Positions 1 to 7,755 of a stretch of DNA of 64,000 bases are shown here, in pieces; the stretch's first letter is position 1, and each line of letters opens with the position of its first letter. The DNA is from Methylobacterium gnaphalii (GTDB lineage Bacteria; Pseudomonadota; Alphaproteobacteria; Rhizobiales; Beijerinckiaceae), in the NCBI RefSeq assembly GCF_007992215.1, contig NZ_BJZV01000021.1, positions 17,677 to 81,676 on the forward strand, read 5' to 3'. The notes beneath the pieces were generated by a model, which did no database searches, was not told the origin of the DNA, and saw nothing but the letters and a program-made list of their open reading frames with translations. The position numbers and the translations under genes were made by a program.

Positions 1-2
1 AT

Positions 3-962
3 TCAGGCCATCCTCGTCTCGAGATCGTGAGACGCGACATCAGGTCGGTTACTCCGGCTGATTTCGAGGGTTGCGACGCGGTCATCGACATGGCCGCCTT
101 GTCCAATGATCCGTCGGGCGATCTCGATCCTGAGTTGACGAAGTCGATCAACGAGACCGGGCGCATTCGCGTCGTAACCTCGGCCAAGCAGGCGGGCGTC
201 CGAAGGTATCTTTTCGCGAGTTCGTGTGCCGTCTACGGCGCAGGGCAGGAGATGTTTCTCACGGAAGAAGCACCCCTGCGCCCGCTGACGGTCTATGCAC
301 AGACCTGCACCCGAGCCGAAGCAACAGTGCTCGCCCTCAACGATCGTCATTTCACCGCGACGGCGATGCGGAACGCAACAGTCTTCGGCCTATCGCCGCG
401 CATGCGCTTCGATCTCGTCGTGAACCAGATGACGCTCGACGCCGCGAAACAGGGTCACCTCAAGGTCGGCGGCGACGGTTCGCAGTGGCGGCCGTTCGTT
501 CACGTCGCCGACGTCGTCAGCGCCTTTCTGAAGGCCTTGCGCGCGCCGCACGACATCGTTGCCGGTCAAGTCTTCAACGTCGGCTGGGACAACCGGCAGA
601 TCCTCGACGTCGCTCTCGCGGTCAAGAACCTCTCGTCGCGGTCCTGCTCAATCGAGTTCTTGGACTCGAAGTGCGACAAGCGAGATTATCACGTCGATTT
701 CTCGAAGATCCGCAATGTCCTGAAGTACGCGCCCAGAACGACCATCGAAGATGGCGTCGTCGAGATCACGACGGCGCTGACAAGCGGCACGCTGGTCGAG
801 TCGCCGAACTGCTACACCGTCAGATGGTATGCCAGGCTGATGGAGGAGGCGCGCAATTTGCTGCAGGCGCCCCTCGAGGAGATGGCAGGTTTGGCACCGA
901 TCGGCGCGATCGTCGCAGAAGCCGAGCTTCGCGAGGCCTCTGCTCAAGCCGCGATAATCTGA
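3..962 (+). CDS. SDR-family NAD-dependent sugar epimerase/dehydratase (5' truncated by window edge)
   Basis: The frame is open to the left edge of the window, so the start and the N-terminal GxxGxxG dinucleotide-binding motif lie upstream; a GTG at 27 is unlikely to be the true start. Visible extended-SDR features are AALSNDPS (after beta-4), FASSCAVYG with the active-site Ser region, RPFVHVADVV and a C-terminal substrate-binding part. Family members act on nucleotide sugars in the cytoplasm. The YxxxK catalytic motif reads YAQTC, so the Lys is a Cys; the Tyr is present. It is followed by a DegT aminotransferase and ugd on the same strand, which fits synthesis of an activated sugar for surface polysaccharide. 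The exact substrate cannot be read. A strong two-tier hairpin overlaps its stop codon. Confidence 0.85.
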   Translation, partial: SGHPRLEIVRRDIRSVTPADFEGCDAVIDMAALSNDPSGDLDPELTKSINETGRIRVVTSAKQAGVRRYLFASSCAVYGAGQEMFLTEEAPLRPLTVYAQTCTRAEATVLALNDRHFTATAMRNATVFGLSPRMRFDLVVNQMTLDAAKQGHLKVGGDGSQWRPFVHVADVVSAFLKALRAPHDIVAGQVFNVGWDNRQILDVALAVKNLSSRSCSIEFLDSKCDKRDYHVDFSKIRNVLKYAPRTTIEDGVVEITTALTSGTLVESPNCYTVRWYARLMEEARNLLQAPLEEMAGLAPIGAIVAEAELREASAQAAII

Positions 963-1003
963 TCAACTAAAGCTTCGGCGACGACAATCGTCGCCCGTTG
1001 ATC
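961..1003 (+). terminator. Two-tier hairpin after the epimerase
   Basis: An outer 7-bp stem (GATCAAC 961-967 with GTTGATC 997-1003) encloses an inner perfect 8-bp stem (GGCGACGA 977-984 with TCGTCGCC 988-995, loop CAA). The outer stem begins inside the TGA stop at 960-962. There is no U-run, so it may be a weak terminator or an RNA-stability element between the epimerase and the next gene. Confidence 0.5.
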
Positions 1004-1191
1004 CGGAGCAGATACACCGGTCTTCACATAGTCTTCGTCGTCAAAGCCGGATCGAGGGCAGGACAGATATCGGCTCTCGATCCCCGACTTCGCAAGAACA
1101 AATTCCTTGATCGGCGCGGTCGCTGTCGGATGCCGGCACGCCCTTCGCCGCCCGCCGTTCCGCAGGCGGGTCCATTGTCAGGAGGTCAAAT

Positions 1192-2349
1192 ATGGCCGTT
1201 CCCTTCTACAGACACTCTCTCACGGCTGAGGCTGCCGCGCGCATCGCCGAGGTGCTGGCGAGCCCGTTCCTCACGACCGGGCCTCACTGCGCACGCGTCG
1301 AAGAAAAACTGTGCGGTTTTTTCGGCGTCAATCATGCGAAGATGACGTCGAGCTGGACCCAAGGGGCGGTCGCAACGCTGCTCGCCTATGGAATCGGACC
1401 GGACGACGAGGTCATCGTACCGGCCATGACCTTCGCGGCGACGGCGAACGTGGTCCGGCTTGTCGGCGCGACACCGGTCTTCGTCGATGTCGACCCATCG
1501 ACACTCCTGATCAATCGGGGGCTCGTGGCTGCGGCGCTCACGCCGCGGACGCGCGCCGTCATCCCGGTCCACCTCTATGGTCAGATGGTCGATGTGCCGG
1601 CGCTGCGAAAGGTGCTTCCACCCTCCGTGCGCATCATCGAGGATGCCGCGCACTGCTTCGAGGGGAGCTTGTTCGGGCGCCGCCCGGGACAGGACGGCGA
1701 CGCCGCGATCTTCTCCTTCTACGCAACCAAGAACGTGACCTGCGGCGAAGGCGGCGCGGTCATCACCAACGATCCTGACCTCGCCAAGCTGCTGACGCAG
1801 ACGGTGCTCCACGGCATGTCGGCCGGAGCGGCTCAGCGCTTCCAGGGCGGCACGTACAAGCATTGGGACATCGACCGTCTGGGGACCAAAGCCAACCTTC
1901 CAGACCTCCTGGCGGTGCTGCTCGAACCTCAGATCAGCACCGTCGAAGAGCGGCTCGTCAAACGCGAGGCCCTCAGCCTGCGCTACGAGAATGCCCTCGC
2001 CGGCACGCCCTTCACGTGGCCGACGATCGCACAGGGAGCCGTCTCTGCGCGTCACCTCTTTCCGATCCATGTGCCGGGCAATCGTCGTGACGCAGTGCTG
2101 TACGCGCTCGGCCAAGCCGGGATCGGCGCGACGGTGAACTATCGAAGTGTGCCCTCCCTCACCTACTACCGTTCTACCGTAGAGGCGCCGGTCGTGCCCG
2201 TGTCGCAAGCGTGGGGCGAAGGCACGCTGTCCTTGCCGCTCTTCCCCGACCTTCGGGAAGATGAGCAGGACGAGGTTCTGGCCGTGTTGCTCGCCCAGGC
2301 CGAGGCAATGCGTGGCACTAGGCCAGAGCTCAGTACAGCAGCCTCATGA
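1192..2349 (+). CDS. DegT/DnrJ/EryC1/StrS-family PLP-dependent sugar aminotransferase
   Basis: 385 residues, the normal length for the family, which transfers an amino group (usually from glutamate) to a keto-sugar nucleotide. Visible features are the substrate/PLP loop near residues 52-60 (TSSWTQGAV), EDAAHCF (Asp151 to the PLP ring nitrogen) and FYATKNVTCGEGGA with the PLP-forming Lys at residue 180. The ATG has a textbook AGGAGG Shine-Dalgarno about seven bases upstream, which fixes the start. It sits between a sugar epimerase and UDP-glucose dehydrogenase, so an amino-sugar precursor for exopolysaccharide or O-antigen is likely. The specific sugar is not determinable from sequence alone. 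Confidence 0.92.
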   Translation: MAVPFYRHSLTAEAAARIAEVLASPFLTTGPHCARVEEKLCGFFGVNHAKMTSSWTQGAVATLLAYGIGPDDEVIVPAMTFAATANVVRLVGATPVFVDVDPSTLLINRGLVAAALTPRTRAVIPVHLYGQMVDVPALRKVLPPSVRIIEDAAHCFEGSLFGRRPGQDGDAAIFSFYATKNVTCGEGGAVITNDPDLAKLLTQTVLHGMSAGAAQRFQGGTYKHWDIDRLGTKANLPDLLAVLLEPQISTVEERLVKREALSLRYENALAGTPFTWPTIAQGAVSARHLFPIHVPGNRRDAVLYALGQAGIGATVNYRSVPSLTYYRSTVEAPVVPVSQAWGEGTLSLPLFPDLREDEQDEVLAVLLAQAEAMRGTRPELSTAAS

Positions 2350-2487
2350 GCCGCGGCGGCGATCGGTGCTCCGCCCATGGGCCGTGCGTGGCGAGGCACA
2401 TCTTCGAAGGTGTTCGCTCGAATTGAGCAGAGCACAAGAATATTACACATTAATAATTATACGATATCGCGCAGCTTAATATCCATA

Positions 2488-2505
2488 CAGCAAGTATAAT
2501 TGCTG
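2488..2505 (+). promoter_or_regulatory. Inverted repeat containing a consensus -10 box, candidate ugd promoter/operator
   Basis: The arms CAGCAA (2488-2493) and TTGCTG (2500-2505) are perfectly complementary around GTATAA. A consensus TATAAT occurs at 2495-2500, inside the repeat. It lies in a strikingly AT-rich stretch (about 2440-2540) within otherwise GC-rich DNA, 116 bp before the ugd start. No good -35 box is visible at 16-18 bp. A repressor binding the repeat would occlude the -10 box; this is inference. Confidence 0.35.
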
Positions 2506-2620
2506 CGTTAATGTTGAATTGCATAACTATTAAACGCAATTGGTCATGCTCAGATTTCGATTTCTGATCTGACGTCTGGCTGCACTGGGCGCCCCGTCCC
2601 GGTAACAGGAGGTCATTACG

Positions 2621-3976
2621 ATGCGTGTCGCAATCATCGGCTCTGGATATGTAGGCCTCGTGACCGGCGCTTGCCTTGCCGATTTCGGCCACACGGTCGT
2701 CTGCATCGATCGCGACGCGAGCAAGATCGAGTCGCTGCAGCGCGGCGAGATCCCGATCTACGAGCCGCAGCTCTCGGAGTTGGTGTCCAAGAATGCGATC
2801 GAAGGCCGACTCACCTTCTCGACCACGGTGGCGGATCCCGTGTCGGATGCCGAGGCTGTCTTCATCGCGGTGGGAACGCCCGCACGGTCCCGCGATGGAC
2901 AGGCGGACCTCACCTTTGTCCTGGACGCGGTCCGCGACGTTGCGGCTGCGCTGCGCGGCTACACCGTCGTTGTCGTCAAATCGACCGTTCCGGTCGGGAC
3001 AGGCGATAACGTCGAACGCGTCATTCGGGAGGTTCGTCCCGAACTGGACTACGCAGTGGTCTCGAATCCCGAGTTCCTTCGCGAAGGCGCCGCGATCGCC
3101 GACTTCAAGCGACCCGACCGCATCGTCGTCGGAGCCGAGGACGATCGCGCCCGGGACGTGATGGCGGAGATCTACCGCCCGCTCTTCTTGAACAAGGCTC
3201 CGCTTCTCTTCATGGCGCGACGCAGCGCCGAGATGACGAAATACGCGGCCAACGCGTTTCTCGCGACGAAGATCGCCTTCATCAACGAGGTGTCCGACCT
3301 GTGTGAGCAGGCTGGCGCGGATGTGCAGGAAGTCGCGCACGGCATCGGGCTCGACAAGCGGATCGGCAGCAAGTTCCTTCACGCGGGCCCGGGTTTCGGC
3401 GGCTCCTGTTTCCCCAAGGATCTCCAAGCCATGATCAAGATGGCCCAGGATCACGGGGCGCCAGCACGGATCATCGAGACCGCCGCCGCAGTGAACGACC
3501 AGCGCAAGCGCGCCATGGCCCGAAGGATCATCCGCGCCTGTGGAGGTATCGTCCGCGGGCGAACCATCGCGATGCTCGGCCTGACCTTCAAGCCGAATAC
3601 GGACGATATGCGCGAATCCCCGGCGATCTCCATCATCACCGCCCTGCAGGATGCAGGCGCACGTATCCGTGCCTACGACCCCGTTGGGATGGACCGTGCC
3701 CGGGAGGTCCTCGACGATGTTGAATATTGTCGGGATGCCTACGACTGCGTCACCGGCGCTGAGGCGGTTGCGATTGTCACGGAGTGGGACGCGTTCCGTG
3801 CGCTCGACCTCGACCGCATCCGGACCCTGATGGCCCGGCCCAATCTCATCGACCTGCGCAACATTTACGGGCCAGATCAAGCCGACAAGGCCGGCTTCCG
3901 CTATGTCGGTGTCGGACGGGGGAAGGCCAGCATCGTCGATCACGAGCCGCGCGTGCCTCTGGCTCTAGTCGGATAA
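2621..3976 (+). CDS. ugd: UDP-glucose 6-dehydrogenase
   Basis: 451 residues, typical for the bacterial enzyme that oxidises UDP-glucose twice with NAD+ to UDP-glucuronate. The N-terminal Rossmann fold starts at once with GSGYVGLVTG. The central domain carries EMTKYAANAFLATKIAF (Lys207) and the catalytic Cys263 in GFGGSCFPKD. The C-terminal UDP-binding domain follows, with LTFKPNTDDMRESPA near residue 325. The start is supported by an AGGAGGT Shine-Dalgarno at about 2607-2613. UDP-glucuronate is a precursor of acidic exopolysaccharides, consistent with the sugar genes upstream and the export gene at 12.3 kb. A hairpin follows at 3998-4023. Confidence 0.97.
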   Translation: MRVAIIGSGYVGLVTGACLADFGHTVVCIDRDASKIESLQRGEIPIYEPQLSELVSKNAIEGRLTFSTTVADPVSDAEAVFIAVGTPARSRDGQADLTFVLDAVRDVAAALRGYTVVVVKSTVPVGTGDNVERVIREVRPELDYAVVSNPEFLREGAAIADFKRPDRIVVGAEDDRARDVMAEIYRPLFLNKAPLLFMARRSAEMTKYAANAFLATKIAFINEVSDLCEQAGADVQEVAHGIGLDKRIGSKFLHAGPGFGGSCFPKDLQAMIKMAQDHGAPARIIETAAAVNDQRKRAMARRIIRACGGIVRGRTIAMLGLTFKPNTDDMRESPAISIITALQDAGARIRAYDPVGMDRAREVLDDVEYCRDAYDCVTGAEAVAIVTEWDAFRALDLDRIRTLMARPNLIDLRNIYGPDQADKAGFRYVGVGRGKASIVDHEPRVPLALVG

Positions 3977-3997
3977 ACAAGATCGACCGACAGGAAA

Positions 3998-4023
3998 CCC
4001 CTGACCGATCGCTCGGTCAGGGG
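3998..4023 (+). terminator. Hairpin after ugd
   Basis: A perfect 11-bp stem (3998-4008 with 4013-4023, loop TCGC) lies 22 bases after the ugd stop. It lacks a U-run on the + strand. It sits between convergent genes (ugd and the AraC-type regulator) and may act in both directions. Confidence 0.6.
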
Positions 4024-4221
4024 CCCGTTGCTTCGTAACGTCCATTTCGACGAAGGCGGGCACCGACGCCGAATGATGCCAGTCGCAACAGCGTCGATCT
4101 TGTCGCGACGGCGCGACAGCACAATCCATCCTGTCGGGCTACCCAGAATGCGTTTCCCGCTCGGATGCCTGTGTCACTGCCGACAGCCGGTCCTTATCGA
4201 TCCCGCAAAACGCAGCGTGAT

Positions 4222-5325
4222 CTAGTGCCGTTCTCCCAGGCGGCCGTTCGTCTGATCTCCATGCCCGAGCGTCTCGGACGAGACTGATCTCAGGATGTGC
4301 GTCCGCCTCAGTTGGCTCGGCGACATGCCCGTCCAGCGGCGAAAGGCGACCACGACGGCGCTCGCTTCTCGATACCCAAGATGCCAGGCAATCTCGGAAA
4401 TCGGGATCCCCTTGATCTTGATGTAATGGATCGCAAGCTCCGCCCGCAGCTCGTCCAGGATCGCGCTGAACGTCTTGCCCTCGTAGCTCAGTCGCCGCGA
4501 CAAGGTGCGGGTGCTCAACCCGAGATCCTTGGCGATGTTCGCCATGGTCACCGTCCCATGGGAGAGGCGAGGCGCCATCGCCTTCTTCACGCGCGACCAT
4601 AGAATCGCCGGCTCCCAACGCGTCGCCTCGACCAAAGCTTCGAAGTATTGAGTCAGATAGACGTGAAGGTACGGATCGAATGTCGATAATTTCATATCCG
4701 ATACCTGGATCTCGAAATCGATCCGGTCCTCTGAAGCGTTGTAGTCGATCGGTACGGGAAAGTAGCTCTGGGCCGCCGGGGACCTATCCTGCTCCGGTTG
4801 CCTGAAGCTGACGGAAATCGGTGCCACTGCTTCGGAGGCGAACGAGAGCACCAGGCGGTAGATCGTCAGGAGCCAGAACTGGGAGAGCTGCCGGTCGAGC
4901 TGTCGCTCGGCATCAGCATGTCCGAGGGCGACCGTCACGGCGACGTCGGAGATTCGGTAGGAACCGTAGATGCTCGGGTCGTCGGCCGATCCGAAGCGTT
5001 CGAAGCACCTCAGCGCCTCGCCGACCGTTTCGGACGAATTCATCAGATAGAAGAGCAGGCCGAGCTTGCGCAGATCGCAATCCTGAGCCAGATGCAGCCC
5101 CAGCGACGTGTCCTGCAGGGCGTCGGCGGCCGCGTTCAGGAATGCGACTTGGCTGTCGGCTTCGGAGCCCACGTCTGGATTGTCTGTAGCTGCGTCCGAC
5201 AGGCCGGACTGCCGAAGCAGCGGTCCAGGATCGAGCCCCGCCTGAGCCAGGCGTTCCATGGCAAGCCGAACGACAGTGCCGCCTGCCGGAGTACGGGGCG
5301 GTAGAGCTTGGCCGGGTAGGGTCAT
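4222..5325 (-). CDS. AraC-family transcriptional regulator with arabinose-binding-like N-terminal domain
   Basis: 367 residues. Residues roughly 20-210 resemble the N-terminal domain of the OruR/ArgR-like AraC subgroup (PF12625 type). The C-terminal double helix-turn-helix (about 250-345) includes MANIAKDLGLSTRTLSRRL and ISEIAWHLGYREASAVVVAF, ending with the family signature WTGMSPSQLRR. It is transcribed convergently to ugd and divergently from the beta-helix secretion gene, so the 293-bp region at 5326-5618 is a plausible shared control region. The effector is unknown. It could also control the sugar genes. Confidence 0.9.
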   Translation of the reverse strand: MTLPGQALPPRTPAGGTVVRLAMERLAQAGLDPGPLLRQSGLSDAATDNPDVGSEADSQVAFLNAAADALQDTSLGLHLAQDCDLRKLGLLFYLMNSSETVGEALRCFERFGSADDPSIYGSYRISDVAVTVALGHADAERQLDRQLSQFWLLTIYRLVLSFASEAVAPISVSFRQPEQDRSPAAQSYFPVPIDYNASEDRIDFEIQVSDMKLSTFDPYLHVYLTQYFEALVEATRWEPAILWSRVKKAMAPRLSHGTVTMANIAKDLGLSTRTLSRRLSYEGKTFSAILDELRAELAIHYIKIKGIPISEIAWHLGYREASAVVVAFRRWTGMSPSQLRRTHILRSVSSETLGHGDQTNGRLGERH

Positions 5326-5557
5326 CGAACCTCCGCGGATGGTTCAAAATCCCGGCTGATCTGACCGTCAATGCCGCATTCATGGCGCTCAAGAACAATC
5401 GCAATATTCATTTCTCGGCCAATCGGCGCGCTGTCGCGATCATCTGGCGAGCCAGAGCAAGACAACGCAGACGGAGCACGCGTATCAAATGGCCAAGCCG
5501 CGGACATTCAAATCCCTATCAAACCTCAGTCCAATAGAGTGTTCTTCGCAGCATAAA

Positions 5558-5572
5558 ATCCCAAGTTGGGAT
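5558..5572. promoter_or_regulatory. 15-bp perfect inverted repeat upstream of the beta-helix gene
   Basis: The arms ATCCCAA (5558-5564) and TTGGGAT (5566-5572) are perfectly complementary with a one-base spacer. It lies 46 bp before the GTG start of the secreted beta-helix gene, in the divergent region shared with the AraC-type regulator. It may be an operator. The half-site ATCCCAA also occurs around 11937-11943 in the LuxR/exoF-like promoter region. Apart from this repeat, nothing else recognisable was seen in 5326-5618. Confidence 0.35.
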
Positions 5573-5618
5573 CGACTACCACGTCTATTCAATCAGCAAC
5601 GTCACGTGGAGTGCAATA

Positions 5619-7673
5619 GTGGCATCACAGACATTCGGTACTACTTCGACGACCAAGCCTGCAGGCGCAATTTCGGTTCCCGTCGGCGCGGATCTGCAGA
5701 GCCTAGTCGACGCCTCTCCTGCCGGATCGGTGTTCTGGATTGAGGCCGGCGAGCATCGTATGCAGTCGGTGACGCCGAAGGACAACGACCAGTTCATCGG
5801 TGAGCAAGGAGCCGTGCTGAATGGATCGAGGCTGCTTACGAGCTTCGACAAGGAGGGGCAGAACTGGGTCGCGAGCGGCCAGACGCAGGAAGGTTTCAGG
5901 CAGGGTACGGAGAATGGCGCCCAGGGTGCGGAGCGCGCGGGCTATCCGGAGACTTTCTACATCGACGACAAGCCCTTGACCCCTGTCGATTCGTTGGATC
6001 AGGTCGCGCCGGGGAAGTTCTACTTCGATTACGCAGCCGACAAGATCTACTTCCAGGATGACCCGGCAGGCCACAAGGTCGAAGCAGGCGTCAGTCCCTT
6101 TGCCATTGGCGGCGCTGCCCAGGGTGTCGTCGTCCAGAATCTCGTCGTCGAGAAATACAGCGTCCCGGCTCAAGCCGGAGCGATCGGATACAATTCTTCC
6201 GCTGAAGGCTGGACCATACAAGATAACGAAGTGCGCCTGAACTACGGCGTCGGTATCTATTCGGGCTCGAACGGCCAGGTCAAAGGCAACTACGTCCATG
6301 ACAATGGGCAGATGGGCCTCGGCGCGAGCGGCGACAACGTTCTCATCGAAGGCAACGAGATCGCCCATAACGGCTATTTTTCGGGACTCGATCGCGGATG
6401 GGAAGGTGGCGGCACCAAGTTCGCCGAAACTGACAATCTGACGGTGCGAAACAACTACTCGCACGACAATAACGGCTACGGTCTCTGGACCGACATCAAC
6501 AACATCCACACCCTGTACGAAGGCAATACGGTCACCAACAACATATCGGGCGGGATCAATCACGAGATCAGCTACGACGCCACGATTCGTAACAACGTGA
6601 TCACGGGCAATGGCACCGAGGGCACGGGCTGGCTGTGGAACGGTGGCATCCAGATCCAGAACTCACAGAATGTCGAGGTCTTTGGAAACCATGTCGATGC
6701 GTCGGCCGGCGGCAACGCAATCACGCTGATCCAACAGGATCGCGGCTCGGGAACGTATGGGCCGTGGGTGACCACCGGCAATTCGGTGCACGACAACGTC
6801 ATCGTCGACGAGACGCCAGGCAGCGGTGCGTCGGGCTCGATCGCCGACTACAATCAATCCGCCATGGCTGGAGGCGGCAACAGCTTCAACAACAATCAAT
6901 ACTACGTATCGGACCCATCCGGCGAGCACTGGGCCTGGACGAACAATTTCTACACTTGGGACGAGTATCGCCAGGTGTCGGGACAGGATGCGAACAGCAC
7001 GGTTTCGACGGACCTCGCGAGCGCTCCAGCGATTCCGAGTTCGGCTGCGACGGATGGAGGCCAGGCGATTCCCGCGCCTGCCGTCGAACCTACCGTGCCG
7101 GCTGGGTCCGCTGATCCAGTGGCATCCGCTGATCCGGTTCCATCCGCTGATCCGGTTCCATCCGCGGAGCCGGTTGCATCCACGGATCCGGTGGTTGCGC
7201 CGTCGACAGGAACCGTCGTTGCAACTCCTTCGGCGGTCGATCCGTCGACGGTCCTCAACCCGGAGAATGCCGGATCATCCAACCCGGAGACGCAGGCCGA
7301 TGGCTCGCCCGAGGCTACGGCCGGCGCACCCGTCGTGACCTCACCGGGCGTGTCGACGGATCCGGCTTCGGAAGGCAACGGAGGGGTGGCACAGCACGAC
7401 CCGTCCACCTCGGGAGGGGTGAACTCTTGGGCGAGCCACTTCTTCGGCAAACATTCCGGTTCCGGGATGTTTGACGGCTTCAGGGAGCACGGCCAGTGCG
7501 GAGGACAGCCGGACATCGGCTCGCACTCCATCAAGAACGTCTTCCAGCACTATCAAGAACTGGCGGCGAAGCATTGCGCAGGTCAGGCTTCGCTTGACGG
7601 CAATGCGATCCACGAGCTGTTCGACCAGTTCCATCACGCAAAGATGGGCGATCATTCCAGCCTCTCGCTGTGA
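5619..7673 (+). CDS. Right-handed beta-helix protein, likely type I secretion substrate
   Basis: 684 residues starting at GTG 5619 with a GGAG Shine-Dalgarno eight bases upstream. There is no Sec signal or membrane segment. Residues about 20-440 have the Asn/Gly-rich rungs of a pectate-lyase-like parallel beta-helix (repeats of the type VKGNYVHDNG, LIEGNEIAHNG, IRNNVITGNG), a fold used by polysaccharide lyases and epimerases. Residues about 465-590 form a Pro/Ala/Ser linker with five SADPVx hexapeptides. The C-terminal 90 residues are His-rich with two Cys and end HSSLSL. No RTX nonapeptides are present. The next two genes encode a type I exporter and adaptor, so this is probably their cargo, acting on extracellular polymer. 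No catalytic residues can be assigned. Confidence 0.8.
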   Translation: MASQTFGTTSTTKPAGAISVPVGADLQSLVDASPAGSVFWIEAGEHRMQSVTPKDNDQFIGEQGAVLNGSRLLTSFDKEGQNWVASGQTQEGFRQGTENGAQGAERAGYPETFYIDDKPLTPVDSLDQVAPGKFYFDYAADKIYFQDDPAGHKVEAGVSPFAIGGAAQGVVVQNLVVEKYSVPAQAGAIGYNSSAEGWTIQDNEVRLNYGVGIYSGSNGQVKGNYVHDNGQMGLGASGDNVLIEGNEIAHNGYFSGLDRGWEGGGTKFAETDNLTVRNNYSHDNNGYGLWTDINNIHTLYEGNTVTNNISGGINHEISYDATIRNNVITGNGTEGTGWLWNGGIQIQNSQNVEVFGNHVDASAGGNAITLIQQDRGSGTYGPWVTTGNSVHDNVIVDETPGSGASGSIADYNQSAMAGGGNSFNNNQYYVSDPSGEHWAWTNNFYTWDEYRQVSGQDANSTVSTDLASAPAIPSSAATDGGQAIPAPAVEPTVPAGSADPVASADPVPSADPVPSAEPVASTDPVVAPSTGTVVATPSAVDPSTVLNPENAGSSNPETQADGSPEATAGAPVVTSPGVSTDPASEGNGGVAQHDPSTSGGVNSWASHFFGKHSGSGMFDGFREHGQCGGQPDIGSHSIKNVFQHYQELAAKHCAGQASLDGNAIHELFDQFHHAKMGDHSSLSL
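7107..7196 (+). repeat. Five tandem 18-bp units in the beta-helix gene linker
   Basis: Units begin at 7107, 7125, 7143, 7161 and 7179. The second and third are identical and the others differ at a few bases. They encode SADPVA, SADPVP, SADPVP, SAEPVA and STDPVV. The 18-bp unit keeps the frame, so copy number could vary by slippage and change the length of the Pro-rich linker. Confidence 0.9.
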
Positions 7674-7680
7674 GACATAT

Positions 7681-7714
7681 CAGGCTCCCCGGTCCTTCCG
7701 GACCGGGGAGCCTG
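7681..7714 (+). terminator. 15-bp perfect hairpin between cargo and exporter genes
   Basis: A perfect 15-bp GC-rich stem (7681-7695 with 7700-7714) closes a TTCC loop seven bases after the beta-helix stop codon and 41 bases before the exporter start. It has no U-run. As in other type I secretion operons, it could uncouple high cargo expression from low exporter expression by partial termination or by protecting the upstream mRNA end. Confidence 0.75.
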
Positions 7715-7755
7715 GCGACTGTGCTGCTCGTCTGACGTCCAGGACCTGAATCTCC

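Noticed and set aside
2450..3943. 497-residue frame antisense to ugd
   Set aside because: Shadow of ugd, no recognisable domain.
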